Shown piece by piece: positions 9,346 through 20,134 of a stretch of 43,500 bases of DNA. The position numbers and the translations under genes were made by a program. Source of the stretch: Entamoeba histolytica HM-1:IMSS (lineage: Eukaryota > Evosea > Mastigamoebida > Endamoebidae). The notes below the pieces were generated by a model that had not been told where the DNA came from, ran no database searches, and saw only the letters and a program-made list of their open reading frames with translations. The stretch lies in contig NW_001914978.1 in assembly GCF_000208925.1 (NCBI RefSeq), positions 5,013 through 48,512 of the forward strand, in the 5' to 3' direction. The first letter of the stretch is position 1. The number at the start of each line of letters is the position of its first letter.

Positions 9346-10302
9346 ATGTTCACTGTTCTGTTATTAGTGGTTGTAGCATATGCTACAAATTTCAATACTT
9401 GGGTTGCAAATAATAATAAACATTTTACTATTGTTGAATCTCTTAGAAGAAGAGCTATTTTCAATAATAATGCTCGTTTTATTGCTAAATTCAATAAGAA
9501 CAATTCATTCCAATTATCAGTTGAAGGACCATTTGCTGCTATGACTGAGGCTGAATATAATTCTATGTTAAAACCATTTGTCATTGATAAACAACATGAA
9601 GAGATTGTTTATGATTCTAGGGGAGATGTACCAGAATCTGTTGATTGGAGAGCTAAAGGGAAAGTTCCAGCTATTAGAGACCAAGCATCATGTGGATCAT
9701 GTTATAGTTTTGCTTCTGTTGCTGCTATTGAAGGAAGATTGTTGGTTGCTGGATCAAAGAAATTTACAGTTGATGACCTTGATCTTTCTGAGCAACAACT
9801 TGTTGATTGCTCAGTTTCTGTTGGAAATAAAGGATGTAATGGAGGTTCTCTTCTTTTAAGTTTCAGATATGTTAAATTAAATGGAATAATGCAAGAAAAA
9901 GATTATCCATATGTTGCTGCTGAAGAAACTTGTACTTATGATAAGAAGAAAGTTGCTGTTAAAATTACTGGACAAAAATTAGTTAGACCAGGAAGTGAAA
10001 AAGCACTTATGCGTGCTGCTGCTGAAGGACCAGTTGCCGCTGCTATTGATGCTTCTGGAGTTAAATTCCAATTATATAAGAGTGGTATATATAATAGTAA
10101 AGAATGTTCATCAACTCAGCTTAATCATGGTGTAGCAGTAGTTGGTTATGGTACTCAAAATGGAACTGAATATTGGATTGTTAGAAATTCATGGGGAACT
10201 ATTTGGGGAGATCAAGGATATGTTTTAATGTCAAGAAATAAGAATAATCAATGTGGTATTGCTTCAGGAGCTGCTTATCCAGTTGGGGTTGCTGATGCTT
10301 AA
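9346..10302 (+). CDS. CP-A5: Papain-family (C1A) cysteine protease, CP-A5 type, with RGD in the propeptide
   Basis: 318 residues: signal peptide (about 1-13), propeptide (14 to about 94) with the short I29-like FNTWVANNNKHF helix, then the mature enzyme starting near VPESVDW. Catalytic residues are visible: Gln113, Cys119 in SCGSCYSF, His261 in LNHGVAVVGYG, and Asn281 in RNSWG. The CNGG block (163-166) is typical. SRGD at 91-94 sits at the end of the propeptide; in E. histolytica CP-A5 this RGD has been reported to engage host integrins. CP-A5 is a secreted and surface-associated protease linked to tissue invasion, and its E. dispar counterpart is described as degenerate. Here the reading frame and all catalytic residues are intact. 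It is single-exon, with a short leader and a TATA-like box. The call to CP-A5 rather than another CP-A rests on the RGD and the C-terminal GVADA tail (moderately sure); the family call is certain. Confidence 0.93.
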   Translation: MFTVLLLVVVAYATNFNTWVANNNKHFTIVESLRRRAIFNNNARFIAKFNKNNSFQLSVEGPFAAMTEAEYNSMLKPFVIDKQHEEIVYDSRGDVPESVDWRAKGKVPAIRDQASCGSCYSFASVAAIEGRLLVAGSKKFTVDDLDLSEQQLVDCSVSVGNKGCNGGSLLLSFRYVKLNGIMQEKDYPYVAAEETCTYDKKKVAVKITGQKLVRPGSEKALMRAAAEGPVAAAIDASGVKFQLYKSGIYNSKECSSTQLNHGVAVVGYGTQNGTEYWIVRNSWGTIWGDQGYVLMSRNKNNQCGIASGAAYPVGVADA

Positions 10303-10428
10303 GAGATTTTGATTTAAACTTTTAGTTTATATTTTTTATATATAAATATTCATTAGTTGTGTCTTTTTTCATTTTAATATTCACTTACTAATAAATAAAA
10401 GTTAAATGAAATTTTTGAAATTGTTAAA

Positions 10429-11046
10429 TTACAAAGATATATTTTGAAGTAATTCTAAAGATCCTTTTTTTATTGTAATTATACCATTTTCTGATGGAAG
10501 AGAAATTATTTTTTTATTAATTGCAGATCCTATACGAGAAATAGATTCTTGGTCAAACATCAACTTGTTTTTATTAAATACTTTATAAGCAATATCAATC
10601 TTACACATTCCTTTCTTTCCAGTAGTTGTTCTTGTTTGGAAAAAATATCCAAATTCAGATAGAAGATCCATTATTAAATGGAGAGTTTCAGTAATTTTGT
10701 AATTTTCTGATCTTCTTTGTGCAGTTTTTCGAGAAACTCCTTGTGATAATTCTTCTTTTAATCTTTCATTAATTCTATTATTAACCCAGTCATTAACTGC
10801 AACACAATCATCTGTTCCTCTTTGGATTTCTAAAATTCTAAGGAAAGGAAGAGTAACAACACATCTTTTATTTGGACAAATTAATTTAATAGTAAATTCT
10901 TGAGAAAGAAGAGCCAGAAAGAGACTCTCTTGTTCACTTTGATAATCTCGATTTTCTTTAAATGAATAGCAACATTTATATTCTGAAGTTTTTTTGTGAG
11001 TCTCTCTTCTATAGTGGATCATATTCATCTGGTTGATGATTTTCAT
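10429..11046 (-). CDS. Orphan protein, paralogue of the gene at 1597-2568
   Basis: 205 residues, no domain I can name. It shares the order of blocks with the 323-residue protein at 1597-2568: an acidic helix start (EQESLFLALLSQ), beta-like TIKLICPNK, a helix IMDLLSEFGYFFQ, a basic GKKGMCKIDIAYK strand and the final SRIGSAINKKI helix. It lacks the other protein's long acidic tail and has its own basic N-terminus of about 35 residues. The gene is convergent with CP-A5 (127 bp between stop codons) and divergent from the P4-ATPase. Role unknown; helix-rich basic character allows DNA or RNA binding but does not show it. Confidence 0.72.
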   Translation of the reverse strand: MKIINQMNMIHYRRETHKKTSEYKCCYSFKENRDYQSEQESLFLALLSQEFTIKLICPNKRCVVTLPFLRILEIQRGTDDCVAVNDWVNNRINERLKEELSQGVSRKTAQRRSENYKITETLHLIMDLLSEFGYFFQTRTTTGKKGMCKIDIAYKVFNKNKLMFDQESISRIGSAINKKIISLPSENGIITIKKGSLELLQNISL

Positions 11047-11741
11047 TTGGTTTGGTTGATAAAATTTATAAGATTTGATCTAGTCATTTCTCTTTCATTT
11101 TCAGATAGTCCTAACATATATTGAAACGAAAGTTAATGATAAGATATGATTTGTGTTTAGTTTATTTTAATTGTTTATGCTTATTCTTATGAAACAATGC
11201 CTTTTCTGATTATTTTCATTCAAACCCCTATCTTTCTTGTTTCACTCCTCTGTAAACCACCATCCCTATAAAAATATAATGGTATTTGTGATGACGTGCT
11301 ATCATTCAAAAATGTTAGCCTATATTTATTCTTCTTCGTTATGGTAGTTTGTCCCCAGCAAAAATAGTATGACTTTACTCATTTCAAAGCAAAGTGAAAA
11401 TCTAACGTCCACAAAAAGTTATATCTTTTTTAAAATCCAAAAACAAAAGAGCGTTTGTTTTTTAATAAAAATAATAACTGATAAATTAGCATTTAAGGAT
11501 CTACTTCCAGTTGAGGTAATATTTATCCGCCTATTTGACATTTCCTAAATTTTTGTTAAAGATATGATTCGTTCTAATTTTTTTTTAGAATAACATAATA
11601 TAATTTTAATTCAAAAATGTTATTAATTACAAAAGATAAATCAATAACTCAGAGCATAAGAAAAAAAAAAAGAATGAGGAATAGAGAAATAATAATATCA
11701 AAAAAAAAAGTAAACTGAAAAATATATTTAACTTTTTATTA
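11047..11741. other. Divergent intergenic region
   Basis: About 700 bp between two start codons pointing apart, so it carries both promoters. Long A runs lie just before the P4-ATPase start, with a TATATTTAAC box near 11720. No other gene recognised. Confidence 0.45.
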
Positions 11742-14700
11742 ATGAACAAAGCATGGGATTTTTTGCAAAAAAAAATACCCTTTTTAAGAAAAAAGCCTGA
11801 ACAACCTCGGACAATTATTATTCCTATTACTAAACAAAATAAAAAGTTTTGCTCTAATAAAGTTGAAAATAATAGATATACTTATTTGAACTATATTCCT
11901 AAATGTCTCTTTAATCAATTCAAATATTTCTACAACCTTTATTTCCTTATAACTGCATTATCTCAATTTGTTCCAATTCTTCAAGTTGGATATCGTTTTA
12001 CTTATACAATGCCATTAGCTTTTGTTGTAATTCTTGCAATGGCAAAAGATGCATATGATGATATTCGTATTAGAATAAGAGACAAAGTTTGTTTTTTGTT
12101 AATTAAATTCATAATAATTGTATAAAACATTTTATCATTTTATCTTATTTATTAGCAAACTAATTCTCAACCATTCACTCAATTAATTGGAGGTGAACCT
12201 AAAGAAATTCAATCAAAAGACATTGTTGTTGGAAATATTCTTAAATTAAAGAAAGATGAAAGGGTACCAGCAGATTGCTTAATTTTAAGATCAACAGAAG
12301 AAAGTGGATCAATTTTCATTAGAACTGATCAATTAGATGGTGAAACTGATTGGAAATTAAGACGTGCTATTGGAGAAACACAAAAAATGGATATTCAAAC
12401 AATTTGTAACTCTCAATTTGAACTTAATGTGGAAGCACCTCATGCTGATGTTTATTCTTTTCAAGGAACAATTAGAATTAATGAAGATCCTAAAATATAT
12501 TCATTAAATGTTGAAAACACTGCATGGGCTAATACTATTGTTGCAAGTGATGAGATGTGTGCATTAGTTATTTATACAGGAAATGATACAAGATTAGCAC
12601 GAAATAGAAAACAAAGTGGAAATGTTAAACGAGGAAAAACAGAGGATGAAGTTAATTTTCTTAGTAAGATATTATTTTGTAGTTTAATGGGATTATCAAT
12701 ATTAATGATCATGCCAGATTTAATCCAACATCCTAATTGGTTTATCTTAGTATCATTAACAAGATTTATGATTTTATTTTCATCTATTATTCCTATTTCA
12801 ATGAGAGTTAACTTAGATATAGCTAAGATGGTATATGCATTTTTTATTAATAGAGATAAAGACATTGCTGGTGCTGAAGTTAGAAATTCCACATTACCAG
12901 AAGAATTAGGTAGAGTTGATTTTGTATTATCTGATAAAACTGGAACATTAACTAAAAATGAAATGACTTTCCAAGTATTATGTATGCAAAGTGAAACTAT
13001 TCGTTCAACAAACTTTGATGATATTAAAGATGACATTAGAGAATGTCTTCAAAGTAATGAAGAAAAAGTTTTATTTAAAAAGAAGAAAAACCCAAAATTT
13101 ATTATGAGATGTGTTCAAGCAATGGCTCTTTGTCATAATGTTACTCCATCATTTAATGAAAATGGTGAAAAATATTATCAAGCAAGTAGTCCAGATGAAG
13201 TTGCACTTGTCAAATTTGCAGAAAGTGTAGGAGTTGTTTTAGAAGAGCGAACCTTTAAGAAAATTGTATTAAACATGCCTATGATTGGAAATGTAGAATA
13301 TGAAATATTAAATGTTTTTCCATTTAGTTCAAGTACAAAAAGAATGGGAATTATTGTACGTAATAATAAAGATAACGAAATTTATTTATTAATGAAAGGT
13401 GCTGATAATGTTATGTCAAAAATTATTAAAGACAATGAATGGTTAAGTGAAGAGTGTAATAACTTGGCACGTGAAGGATTGAGAACATTAGTATTTGGAT
13501 CAAGAAAAATGAGTCAAGAAGAATATCAAGCATTTAATGAACGGTATGACCATGCTAATACATTAATGACTGGAAGAGAAGAAGAAGTCTTAAAGGTACA
13601 AGAAAGTATTGAACATGGATTAAATGCAATGTGTATTACTGGTGTAGAAGATGAACTACAAGAAGATGTTCAAAAAACACTTGAAATGTTGAAACAAGCA
13701 AATGTTAGAGTATGGATGCTTACTGGTGATAAAGTTGAGACTGCTACTTGCATTGCTAAATCTACTAAATTAGTTGATATTGATCAAGAAATTATACAGT
13801 TCTTTGCCAATAGTATTGATGAAGCAACAAGTTTAATTTTTAATAATGAAGGATCAATTGGAACAAAGGCATTAATTGTTGATGGAAATACTTTATCTTT
13901 AATGTTAAAAGAAATGAGTAAAGAATTTATCCAATTTGCATTAAAAGCACAAGCCGTTGTTTGTTGTAGATGTTTACCATCACAAAAAGCAGATATTGTT
14001 AGATTAGTAAAGTCATCAGGACTTACAACATGTGCTATTGGTGATGGAGGTAATGATGTAAGTATGATTCAAGAAGCTGATGTTGGATTAGGAATTGAAG
14101 GTAAAGAAGGTAAACAAGCATCAATGGCAGCAGATTTTAGTATTAAACAATTTAGTCATATGTTAAAATTATTGTTATGGCATGGAAGAAATTCATATAT
14201 TAGAACAAGTGACTTAGCATTATTTATTATGCATAGAGGAATGATTATTTCAATTATGCAAGCAGTATTTTCAATGGTATTTTATTTCACACCAATTACC
14301 TTATTTACTGGTATTTTACTTGTTGGATATTCTACTTTTTATACTATGGCTCCAGTATTTTCATTAGTATTAGATGAACGAATTTCATTAAAAGATATTA
14401 TGCAATTCCCAGTATTATATGCTGAAATGCAAAAAGGTCAAAATTTATCATTTAAAACATTTTCAGCATGGATGTTTATTAGTATATTACAAGGATCAGT
14501 TATTATGATGTTAGCAATGATATTATTTGATTCAAGCTTTGTCCATATAGTGTCTATCTCATTTACTGTATTAATTTTGATTGAATTATTAAATATTGGA
14601 TTTACTATTCGAAGATGGAATTGGATTATTTTTGCTTCAGAAGCATCATCTGTATTAATGTATCTTATTTCTATTATTGTTTTAAGACCAACTTTTGAAC

Positions 14701-14984
14701 CATCATTTGTATTCAGTCTTGGATTTTGGTGGAGAGTTGCAGTAATTACGTTGATAAATTCATTCCCATTCATTTTGAAATTCATTTATGAATTATTAAA
14801 TCCACCAAAACATATGACTGTAGGACATAAAAAATTCCCTATTTCATTTGACTTGACATGTTGTTGTAATTGTCATAATATTAGAAAAAAAAACGACTAC
14901 CAAGATATCAATTTTTCTGAAATATATGATAAAACAGAAACTAATGACGATAGTACTAAAGCATTAATTGATCATTTAAACTAA
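11742..14984 (+). CDS. P4-ATPase (lipid flippase), Neo1/ATP9 type, two exons
   Basis: Exon 1 11742-12086 and exon 2 12156-14984 join in phase 0 over a 69-bp intron (GTTTGT...ATTAG), giving 1057 residues. P4-ATPases move phospholipids from the outer or lumenal leaflet to the cytosolic leaflet. Evidence: FKYFYNLYFLITALSQFVP in the first membrane pair and AKDAYDDIRIRIRDK, both typical of the Neo1/ATP9 branch. Others are the QLDGETDWKLR actuator motif, RVNLDIAK in membrane segment 4, phosphorylation motif DKTGTLT with Asp375, SSPDEVAL, TGDKVETA, and GDGGNDVSMIQEADVG. Six membrane segments follow in the C-terminal third, then a Cys-rich tail (TCCCNCHN). Neo1/ATP9 enzymes act at Golgi and endosomes without a CDC50 partner (family knowledge). 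Only 49 bp separate its stop from the convergent PPTase stop. Confidence 0.93.
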
Positions 14985-15033
14985 GTTAATAAAAAAGAAT
15001 TTATTTCCTATATTTAGGTTTTTTCATTTTTTA

Positions 15034-15813
15034 CTAATTTACTTGTAGATAATAATTTGTAAAATATAATGGAATATAATCTAACTTATCATATGTTGCA
15101 AATGAACATATGAAAGAATCTAATTTAAAACAGTATAAATAAATTGAAAGTGATTTGTAATTAATGACTGAATTGAAACTTGATAATGGTATTGAATTTA
15201 TATTTGAGTTAATACAAGGAATGTGATGATTTAAATTTATAGAAAACGAAGTAATAACATCCCCTAGTCCAATTCCTAATAATTTAACAAATGCTTCTTT
15301 AGAACTCCATATAGTCCCGAATAATTGAATTTTATCATTTAATTCAATTGTAGAATCAAGTTTTTCTTTTTCATCTTTATTTAAGAATGAAGACATTGAC
15401 TCTAAAACTCTAGTAAAAGGAATTTTGGTAAAAGTGTTATTAAAACCAAATCTTTTTAAATTAACTATATCAATACCAACTTCTTTTGGTCCTTCAATAA
15501 ATGCAATACATTCATCATGACTCCAATTATAATGGATATTTTTATTAACAATATCGTATTTTCCATATTCATTACATTTATTATCATTGTGTGAAAGGTT
15601 ATATCTCTCAAAAAATTCTTTTCTCATTCTTCTTACAAGACAATATTCTACAGCAGATGGTATCTCATAACTCTTTAATAACATTCCACATGAATCATAT
15701 CCAATAAAATGACTCATTCTTTTAAACTCTTCATTTGTTAAATTTTTAATTAATGAGTTAAATTGAATTTGATTTAAACAACAAGGAAATTGGATATAAA
15801 TTGAATAATCCAT
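15034..15813 (-). CDS. 4'-phosphopantetheinyl transferase, Sfp/AASDHPPT type
   Basis: 259 residues. These enzymes move the phosphopantetheine arm from CoA to a serine of a carrier protein. Motifs in order: HYNWSHDECIAF (94-105, the NxSH substrate loop), VGIDIV with metal-binding Asp115, and WSSKEAFVKLLGIGLG (169-184) with the WxxKEA metal and catalytic motif. Spacing is normal for the eukaryotic AASDHPPT/Lys5 group; the residue after GIDI is Val instead of the Glu seen in bacterial Sfp, as in human-type enzymes. Entamoeba is not known to make fatty acids de novo, so the carrier target is unclear. It is 63 bp downstream of the tetraspanin gene stop, same strand. Confidence 0.85.
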   Translation of the reverse strand: MDYSIYIQFPCCLNQIQFNSLIKNLTNEEFKRMSHFIGYDSCGMLLKSYEIPSAVEYCLVRRMRKEFFERYNLSHNDNKCNEYGKYDIVNKNIHYNWSHDECIAFIEGPKEVGIDIVNLKRFGFNNTFTKIPFTRVLESMSSFLNKDEKEKLDSTIELNDKIQLFGTIWSSKEAFVKLLGIGLGDVITSFSINLNHHIPCINSNINSIPLSSFNSVINYKSLSIYLYCFKLDSFICSFATYDKLDYIPLYFTNYYLQVN

Positions 15814-15876
15814 AATTAATTAAAAATTTTTGAGTTCGTTTTGAGTTAAAAGAAATAACAAAAATTATGAATAAAT

Positions 15877-16503
15877 TCAATTAACATGTGCTTTCTGAGG
15901 TTTTGTTTTTAGGGATTGATAAGAAACAAAAATTAAGAAGAAAGTAAACACTAGAAATAAGACTGAAATAAAAGTATCTATGCCAAACATCGATATTACA
16001 TTTTTTCCAACTGTTTCAAAACAATTTTGTTTCATCAATAACCCAATATCAGAAATACAATTTTGTCTTATATCCTTCCATCCACAACAATTAAATTGTT
16101 CTTCAATTACTTGAAGATCATATTCTTCTATTTTATCTACTTTTAATACTGTGTAATCAATACCACACATAATAGCTTGAACTGTTAACATTATGGAAAT
16201 TAAAACAAATAATGATAATGATATTATTCCTGCAATTATATTCTTCTTTGCTAATGAAATAATTGTTGATACTGATGCTAAACACATTGAAATACCAATT
16301 AATATCATTAAAATTCCAATAGATAAAGGATGATGTACTGCTGGTGATAAATTATATCCTGTGTTATACCTAGTTAATCCTAACAATGCTACCATGGCTC
16401 CACAAATCTATAGAATAAATAAAAAAGCAAATAAAAAGGATTAATGACAAACAAAGTATAGAAAAAATATTAAAAGAAAACATAAGGTATTAGAAGTGTT
16501 CAT
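15877..16503 (-). CDS. Tetraspanin, two exons
   Basis: Exon 1 16503-16453 codes 17 residues, and exon 2 16407-15877 supplies the rest (193 in all). The 45-bp intron is GTTTGT...CTATAG in phase 0. The first membrane helix is only complete after splicing (NTLCFLLIFFLYF/ICGAMVALLGL), which supports the join. Helices 2 and 3 follow, then a large extracellular loop with the tetraspanin CCG motif (EEQFNCCGWKD) and two more cysteines (QNCIS, QNCFET), helix 4 and a short basic tail. Tetraspanins organise membrane microdomains at the surface and in vesicles. The gene is divergent from the plus-strand gene at 16678 with 174 bp between starts. Confidence 0.9.
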
Positions 16504-16677
16504 TTGGGTTTAAAAAGAGAAAAACTATTTTTTTTTTATTTTTTGATATGTTTAAGATTTATTTATTAATGACAATGAGATAAATTATATATTTATAGTA
16601 CATTTATTATTATTTATTGAAAAAATATATTTAACAAAATATCAAGATATAAAATCTTAATAACCAGACCCTTTGGA

Positions 16678-17236
16678 ATGGATTCTATTACATCAAATGA
16701 TTTTATAAACAATATCAAAGAACAAGTTAAAGAATTTGATTATAAACAATACCAAATGTATATTGGAATCACTGGATTTATTATTATTACCACTATTCTT
16801 CTTTTAATTCTTAGAAAGTATTTGTTTGTTTTAATTATCTCTCTTGTTTAATAACTTCAAACAAAACAACACTTAACTTCTTTTTAGGAAAAGAAGATAT
16901 GAGACTCAACAATGGATCAACCAAACTATTTACTCAAGACAACCATCATTTGTATCTTTAAGTGCTTCAATTGCCTCAAATAAACAACCCATCAATGGAG
17001 AAAGACAAGTCTCAATTTGTTCAAATGGTCTTATCCCATCAGAGTCACTTCCTCAAGTATATTCTAGAGTGGAAAGAGAAGAAAATGATTTTAATAGTGG
17101 AGTTGTTGCATTTGAAAAAAAAATAGAAGAGGTTAAACAAAATGACTCAATTATTCAACAGTCTTTATTGCATCAATCAGAGCTTGAACATTCATCTCAT
17201 CTTTCTCAAAGATCTAGTCTTCATAACGCTAATTAA
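16678..17236 (+). CDS. Small single-pass membrane protein of unknown function, two exons
   Basis: Exon 1 16678-16823 and exon 2 16888-17236 give 164 residues. The 64-bp intron is GTTTGT...TTTTTAG; a GTATTT donor six bases earlier would also keep frame and drop two residues. There is a charged N-terminal stretch of about 27 residues, one hydrophobic segment (about 28-46, IGITGFIIITTILLLILRK) followed by basic KRRY, then a Ser/Gln-rich tail of about 110 residues with no known domain. Without a signal peptide it could be a type III or tail-facing-cytosol protein. No family recognised. Confidence 0.72.
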
Positions 17237-17327
17237 TTTATTATTTAAATTAAATGTGATATATTACATTTTCTTAGTAAAAATGTAAAACCAAAAAACT
17301 TAGAAAAAGAATAAAATAAATCAGTAA

Positions 17328-17847
17328 ATGATTGGATTATTGATTTGTTTCTCTGTGGTTAATGCATTCAAGACTGATGTATATTATTCTATTTCAAGTG
17401 AAGAACCTGTTGAATGGAATAAAAGAGGAACAATTGAATGCAATAATTATCAATGCACATTTGAAAATGAACAAAATTTAGAATTTACAAAGGTTAGTTT
17501 TTTATTCTTTTATTATTTAGTTATGTTTAATCAATTAGAGTAATGAGTTATGGTATTATATAAAAGTAGATAACACTTTCACTTCAATCCCAATAAACAG
17601 TGTATCATCTCAAATGACTGATTCAATTCAACTTTCATTGTCTGGTGATTCAGTTGAAAATATTTATTATAGTGTTAATGGTCGATCATCAACACTAAAA
17701 ACATCTGCATCATTACTACGTTCATCTGAATTCCCCAAAACTCGCCCTGAAAAAAGGCCACCACCAGAAGAAGAAAAAGGTTTCTTCGCCAAGTATTGGG
17801 TGTGGATTTTAATTGGGGTTGTTGCTCTTTATTTCTTCTCTGGATAA
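17328..17847 (+). CDS. EMC10-like ER membrane complex subunit, two exons
   Basis: Exon 1 17328-17492 and exon 2 17539-17847 give 157 residues. The 46-bp intron is GTTAGT...AATTAG in phase 0 and joins LEFTK to SNELWYYIKVDN. There is a signal peptide (about 1-13), a short beta-rich lumenal domain, a proline-charged linker (RPEKRPPPEEEK) and one C-terminal membrane segment introduced by GFFAKYWVWILIGVVALYF. The FFAKYW signature before the last helix and the overall plan match EMC10, a subunit of the ER complex that inserts membrane proteins. It is shorter than animal EMC10. Only small motifs are conserved, so the assignment is probable, not certain. Confidence 0.72.
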
Positions 17848-18439
17848 ATAACAAAAAAAAATTTGTTATTTTATTAGTTTTTTTTTTGTTTTATAACCAA
17901 GTATCATATACTCATTCGTTCGTTATTTTTTAATTAGTCTTGACGATACAACCGTTAAGGGGTATTTCAATGTACACGTTTCAACACGGAGTAGAGTTCA
18001 AAATAACTCCAAGAAGAATATCTGATATGTTTAAACAAATAACCATATAAAGAAGGATATATGAAGATTCTGAAAACTGATGAGATAAGAATAAAATTGA
18101 ATTTTTTATAGATATTAAAAATAAAATTAACTCAAATAGCGTTAGACATAATGTTGAAAGGAAAAAGTAAAAAGAATAGAGTTACATTCAAGATTTATGA
18201 AAATTTAAAAAAAACCAGTAACCGAATAAATTTTTGTTTTGAATAGAGTATATCCTTCACATTTTTTTAAACTACAGAACAATTTCTTGTGGAATTTTAA
18301 TAACGAAAAAAATTAGGGAGTTGTTGCTAAAGTTTAATAAAACTTTTTATCACTTATATATTTTTACGCAGGTTAACAATTTTTTCTGTTGTAATATTTT
18401 ATAAGAATAAAGAAGAACTTAGATATTAACGAATTACTT
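17848..18439. other. Intergenic, nothing recognised
   Basis: About 590 bp between the EMC10-like stop and the Myb start. A slightly less AT-rich patch near 17940-18060 was checked for tRNA or snoRNA boxes without a convincing match. Confidence 0.4.
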
Positions 18440-18922
18440 ATGGAACATACAAACATCAAACAACAAAAAACTCATTCAAAAGTAATACATCCTTGGAAAA
18501 AAACTGAAGACCAACAATTACTTGAAGCTATTCAGAAATATGGAGAAGCTGATTGGAATAAAATTAAAGATGAAGTACCAACAAGAACAAAAAAACAATG
18601 TAAAGAGAGATATTTCAATCATTTATGTTCTCGAGTAATAAAAGATAAATGGACAAAAGAAGAAGATAGTCTTATTCTTAATAAAATTAATGAATATGGA
18701 CATCATTGGACATTAATTAGTCAATTTATTCCAGGAAGAGCACCTAATTCTATTAAAAATAGATTTTATTCTCATTTATCTAAGATAAGAAATAAATACT
18801 TTAATAATACTAATGCATCAAATGCATTAATACTTGATTCTGAAACTAATCTTATTCAAAGTGCATTTATTCCTGCTTCATCTCATTCTTATACAGTTAT
18901 TAATGTAAATTCTTTTTATTAA
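18440..18922 (+). CDS. Two-repeat Myb (R2R3-like) DNA-binding protein
   Basis: 160 residues. Repeat 1 is about 18-62 (Trp19, Trp39; the third aromatic is Tyr58 in ERYFNHL) and repeat 2 is about 69-113 (Trp71, Trp90; third aromatic Phe in NRFYSHL). Motifs: WKKTEDQQLLEAIQKYG and WTKEEDSLILNKINEYG, with recognition helices TKKQCKERY and APNSIKNRF. The 47-residue C-terminal tail is polar with no activation motif. Entamoeba has a family of short Myb factors involved in stage and stress gene control; which one this is cannot be told. Confidence 0.92.
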   Translation: MEHTNIKQQKTHSKVIHPWKKTEDQQLLEAIQKYGEADWNKIKDEVPTRTKKQCKERYFNHLCSRVIKDKWTKEEDSLILNKINEYGHHWTLISQFIPGRAPNSIKNRFYSHLSKIRNKYFNNTNASNALILDSETNLIQSAFIPASSHSYTVINVNSFY

Positions 18923-19009
18923 TAAAATGATTCTTTTAATAAAAGATGTTTTTTTAATTAAACTTAAAAATTAAAACTTAAAATAAAACGAAGAAAAGAT
19001 TTAAATCTA

Positions 19010-20134
19010 ATGCTTTTGTTACGTTTCATTCTTCTGATTCTTCGATGCAATTCTAAAATGAATGATATTTGTGATGAAAACCAAAAGTGTACTTTTGTAG
19101 AAAATCGTTGCTATTTTCAATGCGAAAATGAAAATATTACTATTCTTCAGAAAATTATCCCTTTTGATAAAGTTCACAATGGACTTTGTGATTGTGAAGA
19201 TGGTAGTGATGAAAATAAAAATTTTTGCACGTCAAAAATACAAGAAGCTCTTGAATTAAAATTAAAAGACTTAAAAGAAAAAAGAAAAAGTAATGAGACA
19301 ATATCAGCTCAAAGAGATAAATGGACTATTAATGGGAAAGAAGAAGCTCTTAAAGGAATTAAATTATTAAATTCTATTAGTGAAGAACTAAACAAATTAA
19401 AAAATACGGATAAATACCTTGAAAAAATGAGACAAGAACGATTGATTTATTTATTAAACCAAACAGAATTGAATGAAGAAAAAAAGAAAATTAAAAAAGC
19501 ACAAAATTACGTTGTTCATGATGTTATTTCATTTGGTATTGAAGAAAAGGTTAAAAATGTTTTAAGACCAATCTTTCATTTTATTAATGACTTAAATCCT
19601 GAAGCAATAAATGACCAAACTTATTGTTCTATTCGTTATAAACTAGGTAAAGTAAGATCACTTATTAAAGAAAAAGAACAACAAGTTTCTCAAAGATTTG
19701 TTTATAATTCTGCTATTATTAGTGGTGACTATTGTGTTTTTGCATTAAATAATATTTGTTTAAAGTATCAAGATTATGAACTATGCCTTGGAAAAAATTT
19801 TACAAAGAATAATCAACTCATTGGAACATACAAAGGACATTTAGGACATTCCAATATTTACATAGGTTATTCACAAGGCTATGAAGTTCGAAGTAAATTG
19901 ACTGTACTTTGTGGAAAGGAAAACAGAGTTAATATCATTAATTCTATTAATTTATCTTCAATTAATGTATTTATAGAATCACCTTGTGGATGTTCAGACA
20001 CAATACTATTCAAAGAGATTGACGAACAAATAAAATCAATTGAAACAATCATCAAACAACGGACAAAAAATTCACTTGAGTTAAAAGATGAAAATCATAA
20101 GAATAGTCAAAAGAAGGATGAAGAGACTATTTGA
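19010..20134 (+). CDS. Glucosidase II beta subunit-like (PRKCSH family), LDLa-like + MRH domains
   Basis: 374 residues. Signal peptide (about 1-15). A cysteine-rich LDLa-type module follows (about 20-75) ending in PFDKVHNGLCDCEDGSDE, very like the glucosidase II beta N-terminus. Then a charged helical region (75-160) and a C-terminal MRH lectin-like domain (about 235-330) with a YIGYSQGYEVRSKLTVLCG core and final CGC. Glucosidase II trims glucose from N-glycans in the ER; the beta subunit brings the mannose-binding MRH domain. It lacks the long acidic stretch of animal proteins and an obvious C-terminal KDEL/HDEL (it ends EETI). The last 54 coding bases overlap, on the opposite strand, the end of the next gene. 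Confidence 0.82.
   Translation: MLLLRFILLILRCNSKMNDICDENQKCTFVENRCYFQCENENITILQKIIPFDKVHNGLCDCEDGSDENKNFCTSKIQEALELKLKDLKEKRKSNETISAQRDKWTINGKEEALKGIKLLNSISEELNKLKNTDKYLEKMRQERLIYLLNQTELNEEKKKIKKAQNYVVHDVISFGIEEKVKNVLRPIFHFINDLNPEAINDQTYCSIRYKLGKVRSLIKEKEQQVSQRFVYNSAIISGDYCVFALNNICLKYQDYELCLGKNFTKNNQLIGTYKGHLGHSNIYIGYSQGYEVRSKLTVLCGKENRVNIINSINLSSINVFIESPCGCSDTILFKEIDEQIKSIETIIKQRTKNSLELKDENHKNSQKKDEETI

Noticed and set aside
12572..13036. Minus-strand frame inside the P4-ATPase
   Set aside because: Antisense of a strongly conserved coding region; no family match.
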